The notes under the pieces are model-generated. The model was not told the DNA's origin. It did not search any database and saw only the letters and a program-made list of their open reading frames with translations. From assembly GCA_026874595.1 (NCBI GenBank), contig CM049317.1:44414401-44478400 (forward strand): a DNA stretch of 64,000 nt, written 5' to 3'. Shown piece after piece: positions 13,475 to 25,830 of this stretch. The translations under genes and the position numbers were made by a program. Positions within the stretch are counted from its first letter, which is position 1, and every line of letters begins with the position of its first letter. The stretch comes from Sipunculus nudus (lineage: Eukaryota > Annelida > Sipuncula > Golfingiida > Sipunculidae).

Positions 13475-15210
13475 AACAAACAAACAGTGAGACCAGCCGT
13501 GGCCAATCCAGGATTTGAAGATAGAGGGTGATGACTTTCATGAATAACATGGAAGGGACACTAGTAACACCAATGTCAACCTTCTAGGAGCGAGGGTTTC
13601 TCTGTGCCTTTTAGGAACGTCTCCGCTCACTAATGTATGGTTTTTCGGGAACACGGGGTAAGCTCCATATCCCTGGCTGTACGCCTGAGAGGATCAAAGC
13701 TGGATCCTGCAGTAGACTCTGCATTTCCATTGCAGACTACATCAAATGACCCTGTCTGTGTAAACACTGTGCTGAAATGTGACTGTCCCTTACATTTCAT
13801 TTTGATAAAATAATCATATAATAACAATATCTAATCATTGTAATGACACGATTATAAAGTGATATAAATTAAATCTAATTTTTGCATAACTTTTTAAAAT
13901 TTGACACATATGCCCTCCCTTTGGGCTTTCCATAATTCCCTGTGATACACCAGAAAAATTACTGTAGACTGAGCGTTCCGGAATTTTCTTCCTACTGAAC
14001 GTCCTCCATGTAAAGCCCTACATTGGACACTGAACCGTTCCATGTACCTTGCCATGTGAACATACCATAGCTTTATTTGGTGTGATTGGATGGTACAGTA
14101 AATGCATTCTGGTAAATTTTGTTGCACCTTTCAGGACCTTTAAAGGGAATGAAAGGTGTCAAAAGATGTTTCAGCTAATATCTGATATACTGAGATGCCC
14201 CTTCGCCAAAAACTTTTTGTAATTTGGAAGATAATAGACTCCATTTTCAGGCTTCACAACACCAAACTAAAACACTTCAACTGTGGAAACTGTTTGCTGA
14301 AAAGTCAGTTTAGTAATATCAGCTGGCTTTCTATCGATATAGGATTTAAATACAAGATAAAAGAGTAACAAAAAGATTGGGCAGGCTTGGAGCTTTTTAA
14401 AATCTGCATGTTGCAATCAAACCCTCAATTATTTACCACTTCTGATTGAAAAGAAATGTATATCGTTTTATTTACACATTTAAAGGTGTCATCTTTTACA
14501 TTTCTTTTTGTAAGGAAAGACTAGCATTGCCATACAAACTTTCTTAATATGAGGAATGACAACGCAATCATCCGAACCAAATATACCTTAAAAAGTGTTC
14601 TATCCTTGCATATCTTCTTTTTTAAAAAAAGAAAGAAAACAGACTAGCACGGTGCCATGCATTACATTTTCGCAAAGTTTGAAGATTTTGCCTTCAGGCA
14701 TATATGATGGACAGACAGGCGGACAGACAAACAGACACGAGGATTAGTCTATTGACGTCGGCCAATAAAAAAAGTACATGTGGCGCCACCTGTTCAATGC
14801 TTTAGACTTTCCATGATCAGTATGAAACCCAACATTCGGGAAATACGTGAACGGCGGTTGAGAAATTGGCGTGGTAGCTGAAATTTAGCAGTCTGTTTGT
14901 TCCAACCGCTTGGAAGAGTCTGACTATCATGTTAAAAGTATTTTTTTGCTGCATACACGCAGAAAATAGGTGATGGATTTGATCTTATTTTCCTAGATCC
15001 CATGGTTATGGTTTGTGACTGGCTAACGATTCACCGGGCGGACGGACGGTGGGCATAGACCAATTAATTCAGATCAGCATGAGATAAATTGAGCTGAGGC
15101 TAAATGCAATTGATGTTGGTTAAATATGTTTTTAATCCCAAACCATACAAATTTAAAGGTAAATCTCATATTGTATAGTGGTTGATTTATTTATTAAAAA
15201 TAGCTTTCAC
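13475..15210. other. No recognisable gene
   Basis: Non-coding AT-rich sequence. Small GACAGACAGGCGGACAGAC-type tracts at 14709-14740 resemble sequence in the 12.2-13.4 kb tandem repeat. Short minus-strand frames at 13630-14127 have no recognisable motifs. Confidence 0.45.
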
Positions 15211-15213
<3 letters not shown>

Positions 15214-15257
<44 letters not shown>

Positions 15258-15264
15258 TATATAC
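15214..15264. repeat. (AT)n microsatellite
   Basis: About 50 bp of alternating AT with one AAATATAT interruption near the right end. Confidence 0.95.
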
Positions 15265-16579
15265 ACAAACATTGTTGCAGAGAAGCCCAACACATAACTA
15301 GTATTTGCTGTGAAACTTCCTGTTAAACTTGTGTAGAAGATTCGGAGCAAATGGCTACGGTTTGATACAGAAAGATGGTCTGTTGTCTCTAATTTACTAA
15401 GAAATGTCCAATTCCGAAAGTAAAAGTTTGCAATAAAATATTAAAATAAATTAACTACCCAAAAAATCTTTCCACCTCAAAGGTTTTAACCCGTATTTGA
15501 CGTTTAATTATTATTTTTTTTGCAGTTCTTCTAAGTTTTAAATTAACTAAAAAGTTAAAGTTGATTAAATTGTCATCATTTCCGGCGCATCTCGGGAAAG
15601 GAGTGACATGTTTTGCTGAAGCGACTTATTTTGTATTCCATTAGTGTCCGTAAAACAAAAAACAGGAAGGCTTGATGGCTTCTATATACACCCACCGGTG
15701 TATTCCGTTTTCAGGTGTTTTGTGCTGAATTGTCCCTTTGTTGAACTCTTTTTAGACTCCGCACGTGTCAGCTTCACATTAGAGTTACACAGAAACTATA
15801 AGACGCAGCTGCTCCGGGTTTACTATAAGAAACCAGGTAAACTGTTGTCATGAAGAGACAGAGTGTACTGACGACTCTGTGTAATTCATCTATGGACCAC
15901 ATTGTATTTCAACAGGACAGCAATTAAAGTCGAGAATCCATATGACATTTGTTAGCGACAAATAAGCGCAGTGTCCACAATAATATGAGAATCATCGGCA
16001 AAGAGACATATATTTTACGAGGTCCACAGGTCTCAGATATAAAAATAAAACGTAAATAATTTACATACAATGTGTTAGTTAACGTAGATATTTGGACATT
16101 TATATGCAAACCCAACATATGCATATGTTTGTCTTGAAGAACAAAATTCATGTGCTGTTACATGTATTCAATATATGAATAAAATTTAATAAATTATATA
16201 AATAATACTCCGGTGAAATAGCAGTTACCATTTGAAACATTTAATAATAACTTCTGAGGATGCTTTGAAAATTTAGAACGGGCTTGATATACTTTTTGTT
16301 CACAAAAACCTGCCCATCACGGAGAAAGAGATAGGTACTGAACACGTAGGGTATTTGTAGTATTCTGCATGCCGGGGAGGGGTGGGGTACCAGAGCATGA
16401 GCAAACAGAGGGCTGATGGATCGTGCAGACATAATCCATGTTTAAAGAAAAAATCATTAATAAAAGATTGTTATACAGTTTTGAATGATCACACGTTCTA
16501 TGTTATAACGGTTATGACATCATTAAATTTATGTTTTAATTTAAAACGAAAATGCTTTACTGGATCCAATGTCATTTCT
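15265..16579. other. No recognisable gene
   Basis: Short open frames of 60-75 codons on both strands without recognisable domains. Nothing supportable. Confidence 0.45.
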
Positions 16580-17828
16580 GCTAACCTGCATTAATTTTTA
16601 AAATCCCAATAACAGCACATCAACAACAGAAGCATGATCAATAAGTTCACAGAACTTCAGAGAATTATCATAGAAGATTTTGATACATTTTGTATTACCG
16701 AAACTTGGCTGACTGATTACGTGGATAGTTCTGAAGTTCAACTTAATAACTACCTACTTTTCCCAAATGACAGAGCATCCCATGCTGGTGGTGTCTGTAT
16801 ATATGTTGAATCAAAATTTAAAGTGACACCGCACAAAGTTAATAAGTATACATATAAATGTTGAACATGTCAGTGTTGACGTTGAACTGAGCAGCAATTT
16901 ACAAATGCCGTTCTGTTGTGTTTTTTCCATGTTCTGATTATGCAAATTTTGATGAACTTTATGAAATATTAGAATGTGTCGTAACTGGAACTAATGAAAC
17001 CATTATTCTAGGTGACTTTATTATATTTCAGATATAAATTCTATTGGTTATAGACGATCAGTAGAAATATGCAACCTCTTTCATTTTGATCAACTAATAC
17101 GTGAACCATAAAGAGTTACTAACACATGTAGCACACTTATAGATCATATTTACTCAACTGTACCTAAACTGCCCATTTCAAGTGGAGTTTTACAATACTC
17201 GTTAAGTGATCATTATATAACATATACCACCTTGAAAACAAACTGTAAACAAACAAACACACATAATTATGTCCAAAGGAGATATTACAGTAACTTTAAT
17301 AATTAATATTTTAGAAATGATATTTCACAGCTAATGACTAACTCTAATCATATTAAGCACGTTGATGTACTAACGGCTTGGAGGTACTGCTATGATGTTA
17401 TCTTATTTGTTTCTAATATGCACGCTCCATTGCGCACGCACAGAGTAAAATCGAAAAACTGTTCATGGCTGACTGACGATCTCATCCTCTTAATGCATGA
17501 ACGGGATGCTGCACATACACTTGCGTGTAAATACGATGATCACTACCTCATGACGGTATACCACTCCTTACGTAATCAAGTAACTACTTTTACTCGCAAC
17601 GCTAAACGTGAATTCTTCATTAACTTGCATCTAAAATTAAGAATTCAGCTAAAAATCACATTCCGGAGCTTAAATCACAAAATTGCATATTTAAATTTAC
17701 TTCTATCCAAGAAAATGAAATATTATGGCAACTTAAAAATAATTCTTTTAACATAGATATTTTAGGTGTAGATGCATATTTGTTAAGACTAGCTGCAGAA
17801 GAGCTCACGCCTTACATATACACCATAG
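16580..17828 (+). pseudogene. LINE fragment: CR1-like endonuclease and linker, truncated
   Basis: A decayed non-LTR retrotransposon ORF2. The first open segment (16634-16864) reads INKFTELQ...CITETWLTDYV...GGVCIYV, the N-terminal part of an APE-type endonuclease with its conserved TETWL-type motif. After frameshifts, the domain's C-terminal LSDHY motif appears near 17200. An open segment at 17334-17756 continues into the endonuclease-RT linker (APLRTHRVKS...WLTDDL). The RT domain is absent because the sequence stops at the LTR that begins at 17829. Stops and frameshifts make it non-functional. CR1/jockey-like affiliation is inferred from motif style; clade assignment needs phylogeny. Confidence 0.75.
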
Positions 17829-18513
17829 TGTTACGGAACCTAGTATAAACATTGTTGATCACGTATGCATGATGAACACAAATTTTGTAATGGAGCTAAA
17901 AAACAAAGCAGATTCTGTAACACTAGGCAGCGTGAAATGTCTAGGCGAATGAATAAAGAAGTCACTGTTTTTTTGTTAACAAATAACTATAATTTATTCT
18001 TAAAACAACCCCAACACTACAATACACTAAATCAACACAATTATACAGTAAAACAGCGTTATAGCAACAAGTCAATATAATCACACAGAAAGATAATAGT
18101 ACAATACCTGGATACCAACACCATCACAACGATAAATCCTTTGAATATAAACTCGGAGAATGAAAGTCCAGTGGAAAGTTCTTGCAACAACACAGAAAGT
18201 AAACCGAAGTCCAATGTATAAAATCCAGGAAAAAGTTCTTGAAAATCTATAATTGCCGCATTCGTCGGATAGGGTCCTGACACACGCTTCTGCGTCCGCT
18301 GGAATCTGCTCTGCTCTGCCCTTCAAAAAAAAAGCCCCTTTATATACCTTCACACCCAAAGCCGGGAATTTTCCACTTCTCAAACAGTCTATAAGGACCC
18401 TACTCAACAGTAAACACGCTGCCTAGTGTTACAGAATCTGATTTTTGTTATCTCCATCACAAAATTTATGTTCGTCACGACTACGTGATCTGTTGATATT
18501 AGGTTCTGTAACA
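17829..18513 (-). mobile_element. Gypsy-type LTR with inverted ~105-bp termini
   Basis: In plus orientation the segment starts TGTTACGGAACCTA and ends TAGGTTCTGTAACA. The first ~105 bp (to GGCAGCGTG) and last ~100 bp (from CACGCTGCC) are inverted copies of each other. The minus strand carries a TATA box (TATATAAAGG, 18338-18347). It shares its body with LTRs at 28654-29393 (plus) and 48241-49048 (minus). It lies immediately downstream of a minus-strand Gypsy integrase, so I read it as that element's 3' LTR, but its 5' part differs from the other two copies: the inverted terminus replaces the usual first ~150 bp. Confidence 0.7.
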
Positions 18514-20340
18514 ACATCGGTTCAATAGTTTCCTCATCCGATATAACCGGATCCAGTGGAATAACTGGAACGTTCTGATCGGATGACGTTTTGGAATGAA
18601 CAGAGGTATTTTCTGATATATTAATGTGAATTCCAGGGAATTCCTCTTCATCGGGGCTCAGTAGTATTGGTATCATATTATCATCTAATATCTCTTCATC
18701 GGGAGATAGACATTCTTGAATGTCAGGTATTACATTATCACCTAATATCTCCTCTGGAGATAGACACTCTTGAATGTTTTTCAGCTGGCGGTACATTATT
18801 CATTTGCGAAGTATGTTGAGGTGTAACCTGCTGAGGAACATCGGATTTCCTTTGATTATGCTGGTTTCTGTTTGAAACTCTAATAACAAGCTGTGGTTGG
18901 TCATCAAGTGAGTCGTCCGTCACGTCACTGTCTGAGGAGTCAGTGGTATCGTAGACAATTGTGACACGTTTCCTCGTACCTGGAGAGGGAGGAGATGTAA
19001 AAGGAAGATAGTCTATAGGTAAGAGTAAATTGCGGTGTACAGTTCTACGGCATTGAACATCGTTCAACGGAGAAACCACATATACGAGAATCTCTGCTCT
19101 GGGTTGTCCCCTCACCACATACACTTCTTTACCCCATTTATCAGCCAGTTTATTTCTACCAATGAGACCAAGGTTACGGACGAGCACTTTATCGTCCACT
19201 GCTAAAACAGTTCCGCGACAATCGTGCTCATAGAGTTTCTTGTGACGTTGTTTGTTTGCTTCTGAAGCTCGTTGAGCTGTGTCATATGCATATTTCAACT
19301 CTTTTTGGAGATCTGAAACATACGTTTTATACGTCTTCCCTTGAGTTTGATGATCCACACCAGAATAAAATCGACTGGGAGTCTGGGGTGTCGCCGGAAC
19401 ATCAAGAAAAAAGGTGAGTACCATGTGGCCTCGTTCCTTGTGCAATTGTACGCATGAGTTAACGGACCTACATATGATTTCCAATCTTTCTTTTGTTCGG
19501 ATTCAAAGGTTTCCAACATGTTTTACGAGGTTCTGTTAACCCGTTCAACAGGGTTTCCTTGAGGATGTTCTCGAGTTGGCATTATTCTTTTATTGCAGCA
19601 GATTCAAACTGGCGACCTTGATCGCTATGGATTTGTAAGGGGAAGCCATAATGATTAACGAATGTGTCAAATAGAATCTTTGCGGTTAGTTTGGCTTTGC
19701 TAGTTTTACACGGGACAGCTTGAGCATATCGGGTGTAATGGTCTGTCATCACCATGATATTTTCTATGCCCTTTAGAAGGCTCTACACTTAAAAGTCTAT
19801 GCATAGCAGTCCCATAGGCTCAGACGATGTCATACTTACTAAGGAGGCTACTGCAGGCTGAGCTTTCCGTCTGACACATCGGGGGACAGGTCTTTATATA
19901 TGACTGTATATCACGAGTCATAGTGGGCCAAAAGAACCTGTCCTGTGCCAGCTGGATACTGCGATTACGTCCGAGGTGGCCTACTTCATTATGTATTCCT
20001 CACATCGCTACTGGTCTGAGTTTAGAGGGTCTTGCAAGCTGAAATTGTTCTTTACCTTTGAAAATTCGCTTACGATAGAGAGTTTTATCCTTCAGAACCA
20101 GAGCTTTTAATATCCCGTACACAAGGAGCTGATCAGTAGTCAAGTTCTTCCGACGGAGTTCAACATTGTCTCGGAGATGGGATACCTGTTTGTCCGTTTC
20201 GGAGAGTTCGGAGAGTGGTCGCGATCGGTGACGATGGATTCCCGCAACAGCGGCCTGAGCCCCGCATCGAAGCTGGACCGTTACAAATAGTAGCAGAGCG
20301 TGGTTCGTCATGTCAGCGCCATCTACCGTCTCCAAACGGC
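18514..20340 (-). pseudogene. Gypsy-type retrotransposon integrase region
   Basis: C-terminal pol of an LTR retrotransposon, read right to left. About 20335-20000 is the segment before the integrase. A zinc-finger-like start follows (GHLGRNRSIQL...TCPPMC, about 19990-19860). The DDE core shows MTDHYTRYAQAVP, then HSDQGRQFES, then HPQGNPVERVNR supplying the third acidic residue. The post-core WKSYVGPLTHAYNCTRN and FRRHPRLPVD segments follow, then a basic GPY-like module and an acidic Asp/Ser-rich tail (19484-18738, continued to 18404). Several stops and frameshifts break it, for example between the core and the WKSY segment. The tail's open frame runs on into the inverted LTR terminus. Integrase would insert element cDNA; this copy cannot. 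Confidence 0.88.
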
Positions 20341-20399
20341 CTAGAGTCTTCGATGTACTTGGTTTATCCTGGCATACTTATTCCGTGAAGTGGAAGGTA

Positions 20400-21295
20400 C
20401 CGCCACAAGCAGCTACGATATCGCTGTCTTTTCACGTTTCTTTGGAGCTCCAGTGAATGGACACATGTCCTTTTGTTTCGTTCATGCTTTGCATGGTTCG
20501 TTGGCCATAGCATTGATTAACTCCGCTGCATGGATTTTTGCTTCAACACAGCGCCCTGTGTGTTAAGTTCAAATCAGTGACTTGGACTTGCGTCGAATGA
20601 AGTGAGTTTTGTGATTTTGGTGCGCACAGTTACGAGAGACTCTTTTAAGGCGCCATAGGAGCACAACCTCAATTCACCAGGATCGTGACGTCGCATCTTT
20701 GTCGGATTTAGTCGACAGGTGGCACTCCCGTCATGACACTTCCGACAGATATCACTTTTGTTTACATTTATTCCCCGCTATAGGCCTAGGTCTTTATGAA
20801 CTTATTCCTGCATTTGATATGAACTATTTTGCATGAACTTTGCGCATGCGCTATGGACTTTGCTTGCATCACATTGTTTTGCTTGTTTTTGTACATGTAA
20901 TGTGTTGCTTTTTGTAACTTTGTAATATTCCCTAGTGTAAAAGTGATACATGGCACATTGTATTTTGTGCATGATCAAGTTTAAAACAGCATGTACAGGT
21001 TATAGCTTATGTTTTTTTAAGGTGGATTGATATTTTTCTCTTCTCTCTTTCGTGATCGAGGTCATTATTTTAAAATTTTCTGCATTCAGTGGGGTTTGCG
21101 GACTTATAATTTTTACCTTTCATTGTAGTCTTTTGCATTGCCTGGTTGTTATTACTTTGCATTGTCTTGCGCTCAGTTCATTTCTGGCTTTAGTAGGACG
21201 GACTAGACATATATAGTTGACAATACTAACGTAAGCATAAACTAGTAATATAGCATAAGAATAAGATATATTTTGACATCAATCCTGCCTCAGCA
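20400..21295 (+). other. Putative LTR / 5' leader of the plus-strand Gypsy fragment
   Basis: Non-coding DNA between the integrase remnant and the plus-strand gag start. Position and composition (T-rich promoter-like tract, no open frames) suggest LTR plus leader. I could not find a second copy in the window to define the ends, so this is inference. Confidence 0.35.
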
Positions 21296-22490
21296 ATGGC
21301 AGATATCTCATGTGTTGTCTATGTTCAAGGTGTCCCAGTTGATGCCATACATATAAATGTGATGCATCATTGTTCGTCCGTGGGCGAAGTTAAACAGCTC
21401 TTACTTGTAAGTATGTTGGGGTATGTTGAATTTACAAAAGCGAGTTGTGCCACCATAGCTGTTGAGAAATTGACAAGTAGCCATATAGCGGGTGACAGTG
21501 GGTGTAAACTTTCAGTAGAATTAGCGGAATCGGCTGATATGCCTGAAATTAACCAGCTTTCCGCTTTGGCTTACATAGAACATCTAAAAAAATCGTCCAC
21601 TTCCGTTCATACGGAAGGAAATAAGCTGATTCAACAGTTAATCAACAAACTGTCCTTTTTATCTGAAGATCAGGTGAATCACATGATAACAGAGTTAAAG
21701 CACAAACGAGGAGATGCTATTAGGGTTCCTACAGAAACTACCAGTTACGCCATGGTAACACCAAGGTTACCTGCTTTCTCAGGGGGCCCTGATCAAATTG
21801 GAAATTATGAACAATGGTGTTCTTGCCTCAGGACCTTAATCAACGGGCATACATCCCCAGATGCCGAAATAATGACGGCAGTCCATCAGTCCGTCAGGGG
21901 AACATCGGGAGTGTTTTGTTGTCTATGCCTGAATATTCCAACCCTATAGATGTCCTTGATAAATTTGATCGATATTTTGGCAATGTTTTACTTTTAGACT
22001 AATTGAAACAGCAGTTTCATGCTAGTCGTCAGGAAAGCAAAGCGGACTTAGTCTCCTGGAGTTGCAGACTCCAAAACATGCTGGATCTTATTAACAAGAA
22101 ATAATACATGTCCAGTTTAGAATATAACCAACAATTAATCTCCAAATTTGGGAATGGTCTGTGTTCAAAAGAAACCCAAGCGGGGACAAGGCATCGCTAT
22201 GATTTTGATGAGGATTTTGACAAGCTGTTCGCAGCATGCCGTACATTAGATTTGCAGATGCAGAAACCACAATGGAGGGGGGGGGGGGTAGCATCATCGA
22301 TGCAGCTATACGGCGGGTCTGAACAATCTGTGCGTCCCATTTTGGAGAAACTTGTACGGAGACTGGATGCTCTCGATACAAGGCTATCCAAAATGGAACA
22401 GTCCCATTCTTCTACACAAACACGGGCTTCTCGTCCGGTCAAATCATGTGTGACACAAACAAACGCCTCTCCAGTTCCAAATCACACAGA
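21296..22490 (+). pseudogene. Ma/PNMA-like Gypsy gag, broken
   Basis: The first open frame (21296-21949, ATG in AGCAATGGC) begins CVVYVQGVPVDAI and reaches the capsid-like motif PRLPAFSGGPDQ...YEQWCSCL. After a frameshift the homologous frame continues DVLDKFDRYFGNV, QFHASRQES...SWSCRLQ, with stops near 22002 and 22104, and resumes at 22108-22480 with a C-terminal segment rich in Glu/Arg (LEKLVRRLDALDTRLSKMEQ). This is the gag of a Ma-type Gypsy element, which would assemble the particle. No zinc knuckle is seen. It passes straight into RNase H coding sequence, so protease and RT are deleted from this copy. Confidence 0.75.
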
Positions 22491-22741
22491 TCAGATCAAA
22501 TTAAAAGAATACCTCTATGGTTCAAAATTAACAGTTTTCACAGATAATAATCCCCTTACATACATTCTGTCCAGCGCCCGACTAGATGCCACTGGTCAGC
22601 GCTGGGTAACAGAATTTGCTAATTATGATTTTAATATCCAATATCGTTCAGGAAAACAACATTGACGCCGATGCATTATCGAGGTTGCCCCGTGTATTAC
22701 AAGACCAAGAACGCGGGATGGTATGGTTTCCCATTCGTAAA
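22491..22741 (+). pseudogene. Gypsy RNase H fragment
   Basis: Reads LKEYLYGSKLTVFTDNNPLTY...GQRWVTEFANYDFNIQYRSGK, then after a one-base frameshift NIDADALSRLPR. This is the characteristic end of a Gypsy RNase H (TDNNPL and DALSR motifs). It is joined directly to gag on its left and is cut on its right by the SINE at 22742. It sits exactly where the minus-strand element's RNase H should be, but in the opposite orientation. Confidence 0.85.
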
Positions 22742-22988
22742 AGACCTGGACAGCTGAGTGGTAAAACGCTCGGCCTTCTCCGCTGGCGACCCGGGTTCGA
22801 TTCCCGGTGTGGCTATGAGAATGGGTTGTAGTGGCCCGTCCAAGGTCGGTGGTTTTTCTTCCGGGTCCTCCGGTTAGCTCCACCCTTACCGACTACCAAG
22901 CGCCAACATCCGTGCTATGGAGAGTGCCTCGTATTAGTCATTATAACTAGTTGTACAATCCATGTAAAAGAAAATAAAGTTTATATTT
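22742..22988 (+). mobile_element. tRNA-derived SINE, plus strand
   Basis: Same family as 11057-11299. Starts GACCTGGACAGCTGAGTGG (A-box region), has B-box GGTTCGATTCC at 22794-22804, body CTATGGAGAGTGCCTCGTATTAG, and ends AATAAAGTTTATATTT. TAAAAG appears just before and just after it, a possible short target duplication. It lies exactly at the junction between plus-strand RNase H and minus-strand RT remnants. Confidence 0.88.
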
Positions 22989-24400
22989 AAAAGCCTAAAG
23001 GGCCAACAGTAAAAGCCGTTTTATGTTTATCCTGATCGGCCACTTCCACTTGCCAATACCCCAGATTTTAAATCAAGTACTTGGCACCAATTAAAGAATC
23101 AAGGATGTCATCAATTCTAGGGAGAGCATGTGCATCTCTGATGGTCCTACTGTTAAGAGTTTTGTAATGTACACAGAATCTAAGTGAACCGTCACCCTTA
23201 CGAAATTAAGACGACAGGCGATGAAAATGGAGACTTAGTTTCTTTGATGACTTTTGCATCCAACATATCCCGTAAATGCTTTTTCACCTCTTTTCTAGAG
23301 TTGAGGTGGTATCCTGTGATACCGTTCCCGAAAAGGTTCTGGATTGGTTAAAACGATATTATGCCATACGATGTCAATGCGTCCTATATCGGTGTCAATT
23401 TTGGAGAAACAATGTTTCCACTTCTCTAATAGTTGGTGTAATTGTTTAGTTTCTGATTCGGTTTAGTTTTGTCCAACTCTAACCAGATCAAGTATGGAAT
23501 CAGTCTGGCTAGGTGGCATTGTTGTGATTGGTGCTACAATGGAGGCTTCCTGTGCACATTATGACCAAAAAAGTTTTGTATTGTTACTGGGATACGATGT
23601 TTAGTACCTCTGGAAAAATTAACCTAATGTAGTGATTAATGTAATACTAATCCAGCAGGAAATGAGCGCAACATATTGGGGTCTGTTACAACCAGAATTT
23701 TTCCTGGAGTACACGCTCTACACATCCCATTGACCGTGATTGTACTGAGCGGCGGAACATTAACTGATTTGGTTGAATAAACACAATTTATTTTACCAAA
23801 AGCTTTCTTTTCCTTGGTATGGATCGAGACACTGCAAAGCGAGTTTCCATGGTGTGAAAATGTGTTTTTTTCTGTATGAAGTTCGTTCCGACCTGTTGTT
23901 GTAGGTTCTGTCTGCATGAATTTAGAACGTTTGTGCTAATTAAAAAGGGAACTTCATGGTTAAACTGAGTGTCTTTAATGACAAGTACCAGGACAGAAAA
24001 TATTTGGTCAGGTAAAATTTCAGAAAATACAAGGTCGACTGGTACAATGCCAGTATATTCGACTTGTTCTTCTGAAACTTGACGTAAATCCTGAAACTTG
24101 ACGTAGCTGTTCTACAGTAGTTAAATCATCTATTGAGAGATGTTCTTTGAAAAAACATTCTGCAACAGTATACACTTGTGATTCAGTATCTGGTAAGGCT
24201 TTACGAGGCACTTTATCAGCAATTAAGTCTATAATGTTTGTACTGCCTACAACTGGTACCGAAACAGGTGATGTTTGCATGGGGTTAGAATATGAACCTG
24301 TGTTCTCCCCCGCACGAACACAATGTGCTTTCAGTTTTTTAGCCAGTTGCCATATTGTCTCTCTTTGCATGACATGTATCTATTTTAAGGGTTGACCTCT
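22989..24400 (-). pseudogene. Gypsy protease to N-terminal RT region
   Basis: Read right to left. 24370-24020 is an open frame before the protease/RT linker. Around 23990-23640 the PFLI-STNVL and NVPPLSTITV segments typical of the Gypsy protease-RT junction appear. RT begins about 23290 and shows GDGSLRFCVHYKTLN, TIRDAHALPRIDDILDSL, GYWQVEVAD and AFTVGPLGF, stopping abruptly at the SINE. Numerous stops and frameshifts are present. The catalytic YMDD-type region is missing. It is probably part of the same minus-strand element as the integrase at 18514-20340, separated from it by the plus-strand insert. Confidence 0.85.
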
Positions 24401-24960
24401 TACAGCGTGTACAGTATAAGCAATAAAAAACAGAAACACATAGAAAACAGCTTAAACCTTAAACCTTCCAATGAAGGCATTATGTACCATTTTGTACAAA
24501 GCACTAAAATATGACTTTGCGAGTCTTAAGACCTGTTACTGGATGAAATATAGGAAGAAAAGGGAGTGAATGACTGAAATTAGCACGACAACTGTAAGGA
24601 ACTAAAGGAATGAAACAATTTCTCACCTGATGATGAAAATAGACCAGTGTAGTGAAACGTGTGGTTTCCACAAAGTCCTGTGGCAGAGTGACGGCTGAAC
24701 GGACTTCTGGTCCGGGGTTTTCGCCACTCTGCACACTGTTAGGTGTTAGTTTGTTCGTTAATAAAGCTTATTTAAATAATTTAAATAACATAGGCCGGAC
24801 TTGGCAACAAACAAGCGGGTCGTTGACGACCCAGTGCATTTCGGTCTTGTGTTTAAACCACTCATCTTAGGAACCAGATAAAAAATCACTGTCCTGGCGG
24901 TTTTGTCCTGGCAAGTAAGAAACATAGTTTTGTCCTGGCGATGTAAGAAACAAATATCCG
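24401..24960. other. No recognisable gene; one stem-loop
   Basis: GCAGAGTG (about 24683) pairs with CACTCTGC (about 24726) around a GC-rich loop. Otherwise no supported feature. Could be leader or LTR sequence of the adjacent Gypsy remnant, but no second copy supports this. Confidence 0.35.

Positions 24961-25018
<58 letters not shown>
24961..25018. repeat. (AT)n microsatellite
   Basis: Alternating TA of about 57 bp. Confidence 0.96.
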
Positions 25019-25024
<6 letters not shown>

Positions 25025-25338
25025 AAGACACAAATATATTAACAAGGTCGGGTAAGGTTAAAGGAGAGCCTCATAGTTTGGTGAGATATAGTCAGGAAAA
25101 CGTAGTTAATAATAGTTCATGTGTGATTGTTCTTGTCATCAGGTGTGTTGATCAGTAGACCGTTTTTTTTATATTTCAAGCGATGGAACTTACTAGACTA
25201 CGGTTTGTTATGATAAGCTGACAGAAGATTCTGAAGGTCTAGATGCTTCTTGGAGGCTTAGCTGGTAATTTCCATGTAGAGAGGTCTTCTGGAGAACATT
25301 TGTTGTCTAGAACTTTCCCAAAGTTTCTTTTCCGGCAC

Positions 25339-25341
<3 letters not shown>

Positions 25342-25403
<62 letters not shown>
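25342..25403. repeat. (AT)n microsatellite
   Basis: Alternating TA of about 61 bp, second of three tracts in 900 bp. Confidence 0.96.
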
Positions 25404-25406
<3 letters not shown>

Positions 25407-25764
25407 CCGGTTCCAAAGCTGCGAGCTATAGTCTAGAAGTTGTTAGTGTTGTGAGATATAGATTCCCACCAGCGGAGTGTTATTTCAAGTACCGCGTTAG
25501 AACTGATTTTGTTCCCAGGAGATCGCGTTTATTTAGCTGAGAAGGGCGTTAGAAGTTTTGTGGACTTTATATTTGCGAAGTTGGAGCCAGTTAACGGCGG
25601 GTGAAAGTAAAGAACTGTTGAAGAAATATATTGTGAGATCTACGACAGCAGTAACCAATTAGTGGACGTCACAGGAAAAAACCCGTGTTTTGTTATACCC
25701 TAGACGTTGAGCGACTTTCCTGGATTTCTGCTTAGATTTCCAAGGAAATATATGTCCGCTGCGT

Positions 25765-25768
<4 letters not shown>

Positions 25769-25828
<60 letters not shown>
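25769..25828. repeat. (AT)n microsatellite
   Basis: Alternating TA of about 60 bp, third of three tracts. The sequence between tracts (25019-25768) has no supported gene. Confidence 0.96.

Positions 25829-25830
<2 letters not shown>

Noticed and set aside
22742-22830. tRNA gene
   Set aside because: A- and B-box promoter elements are present, but no full cloverleaf can be drawn, and the sequence is shared with a second dispersed copy having SINE hallmarks.
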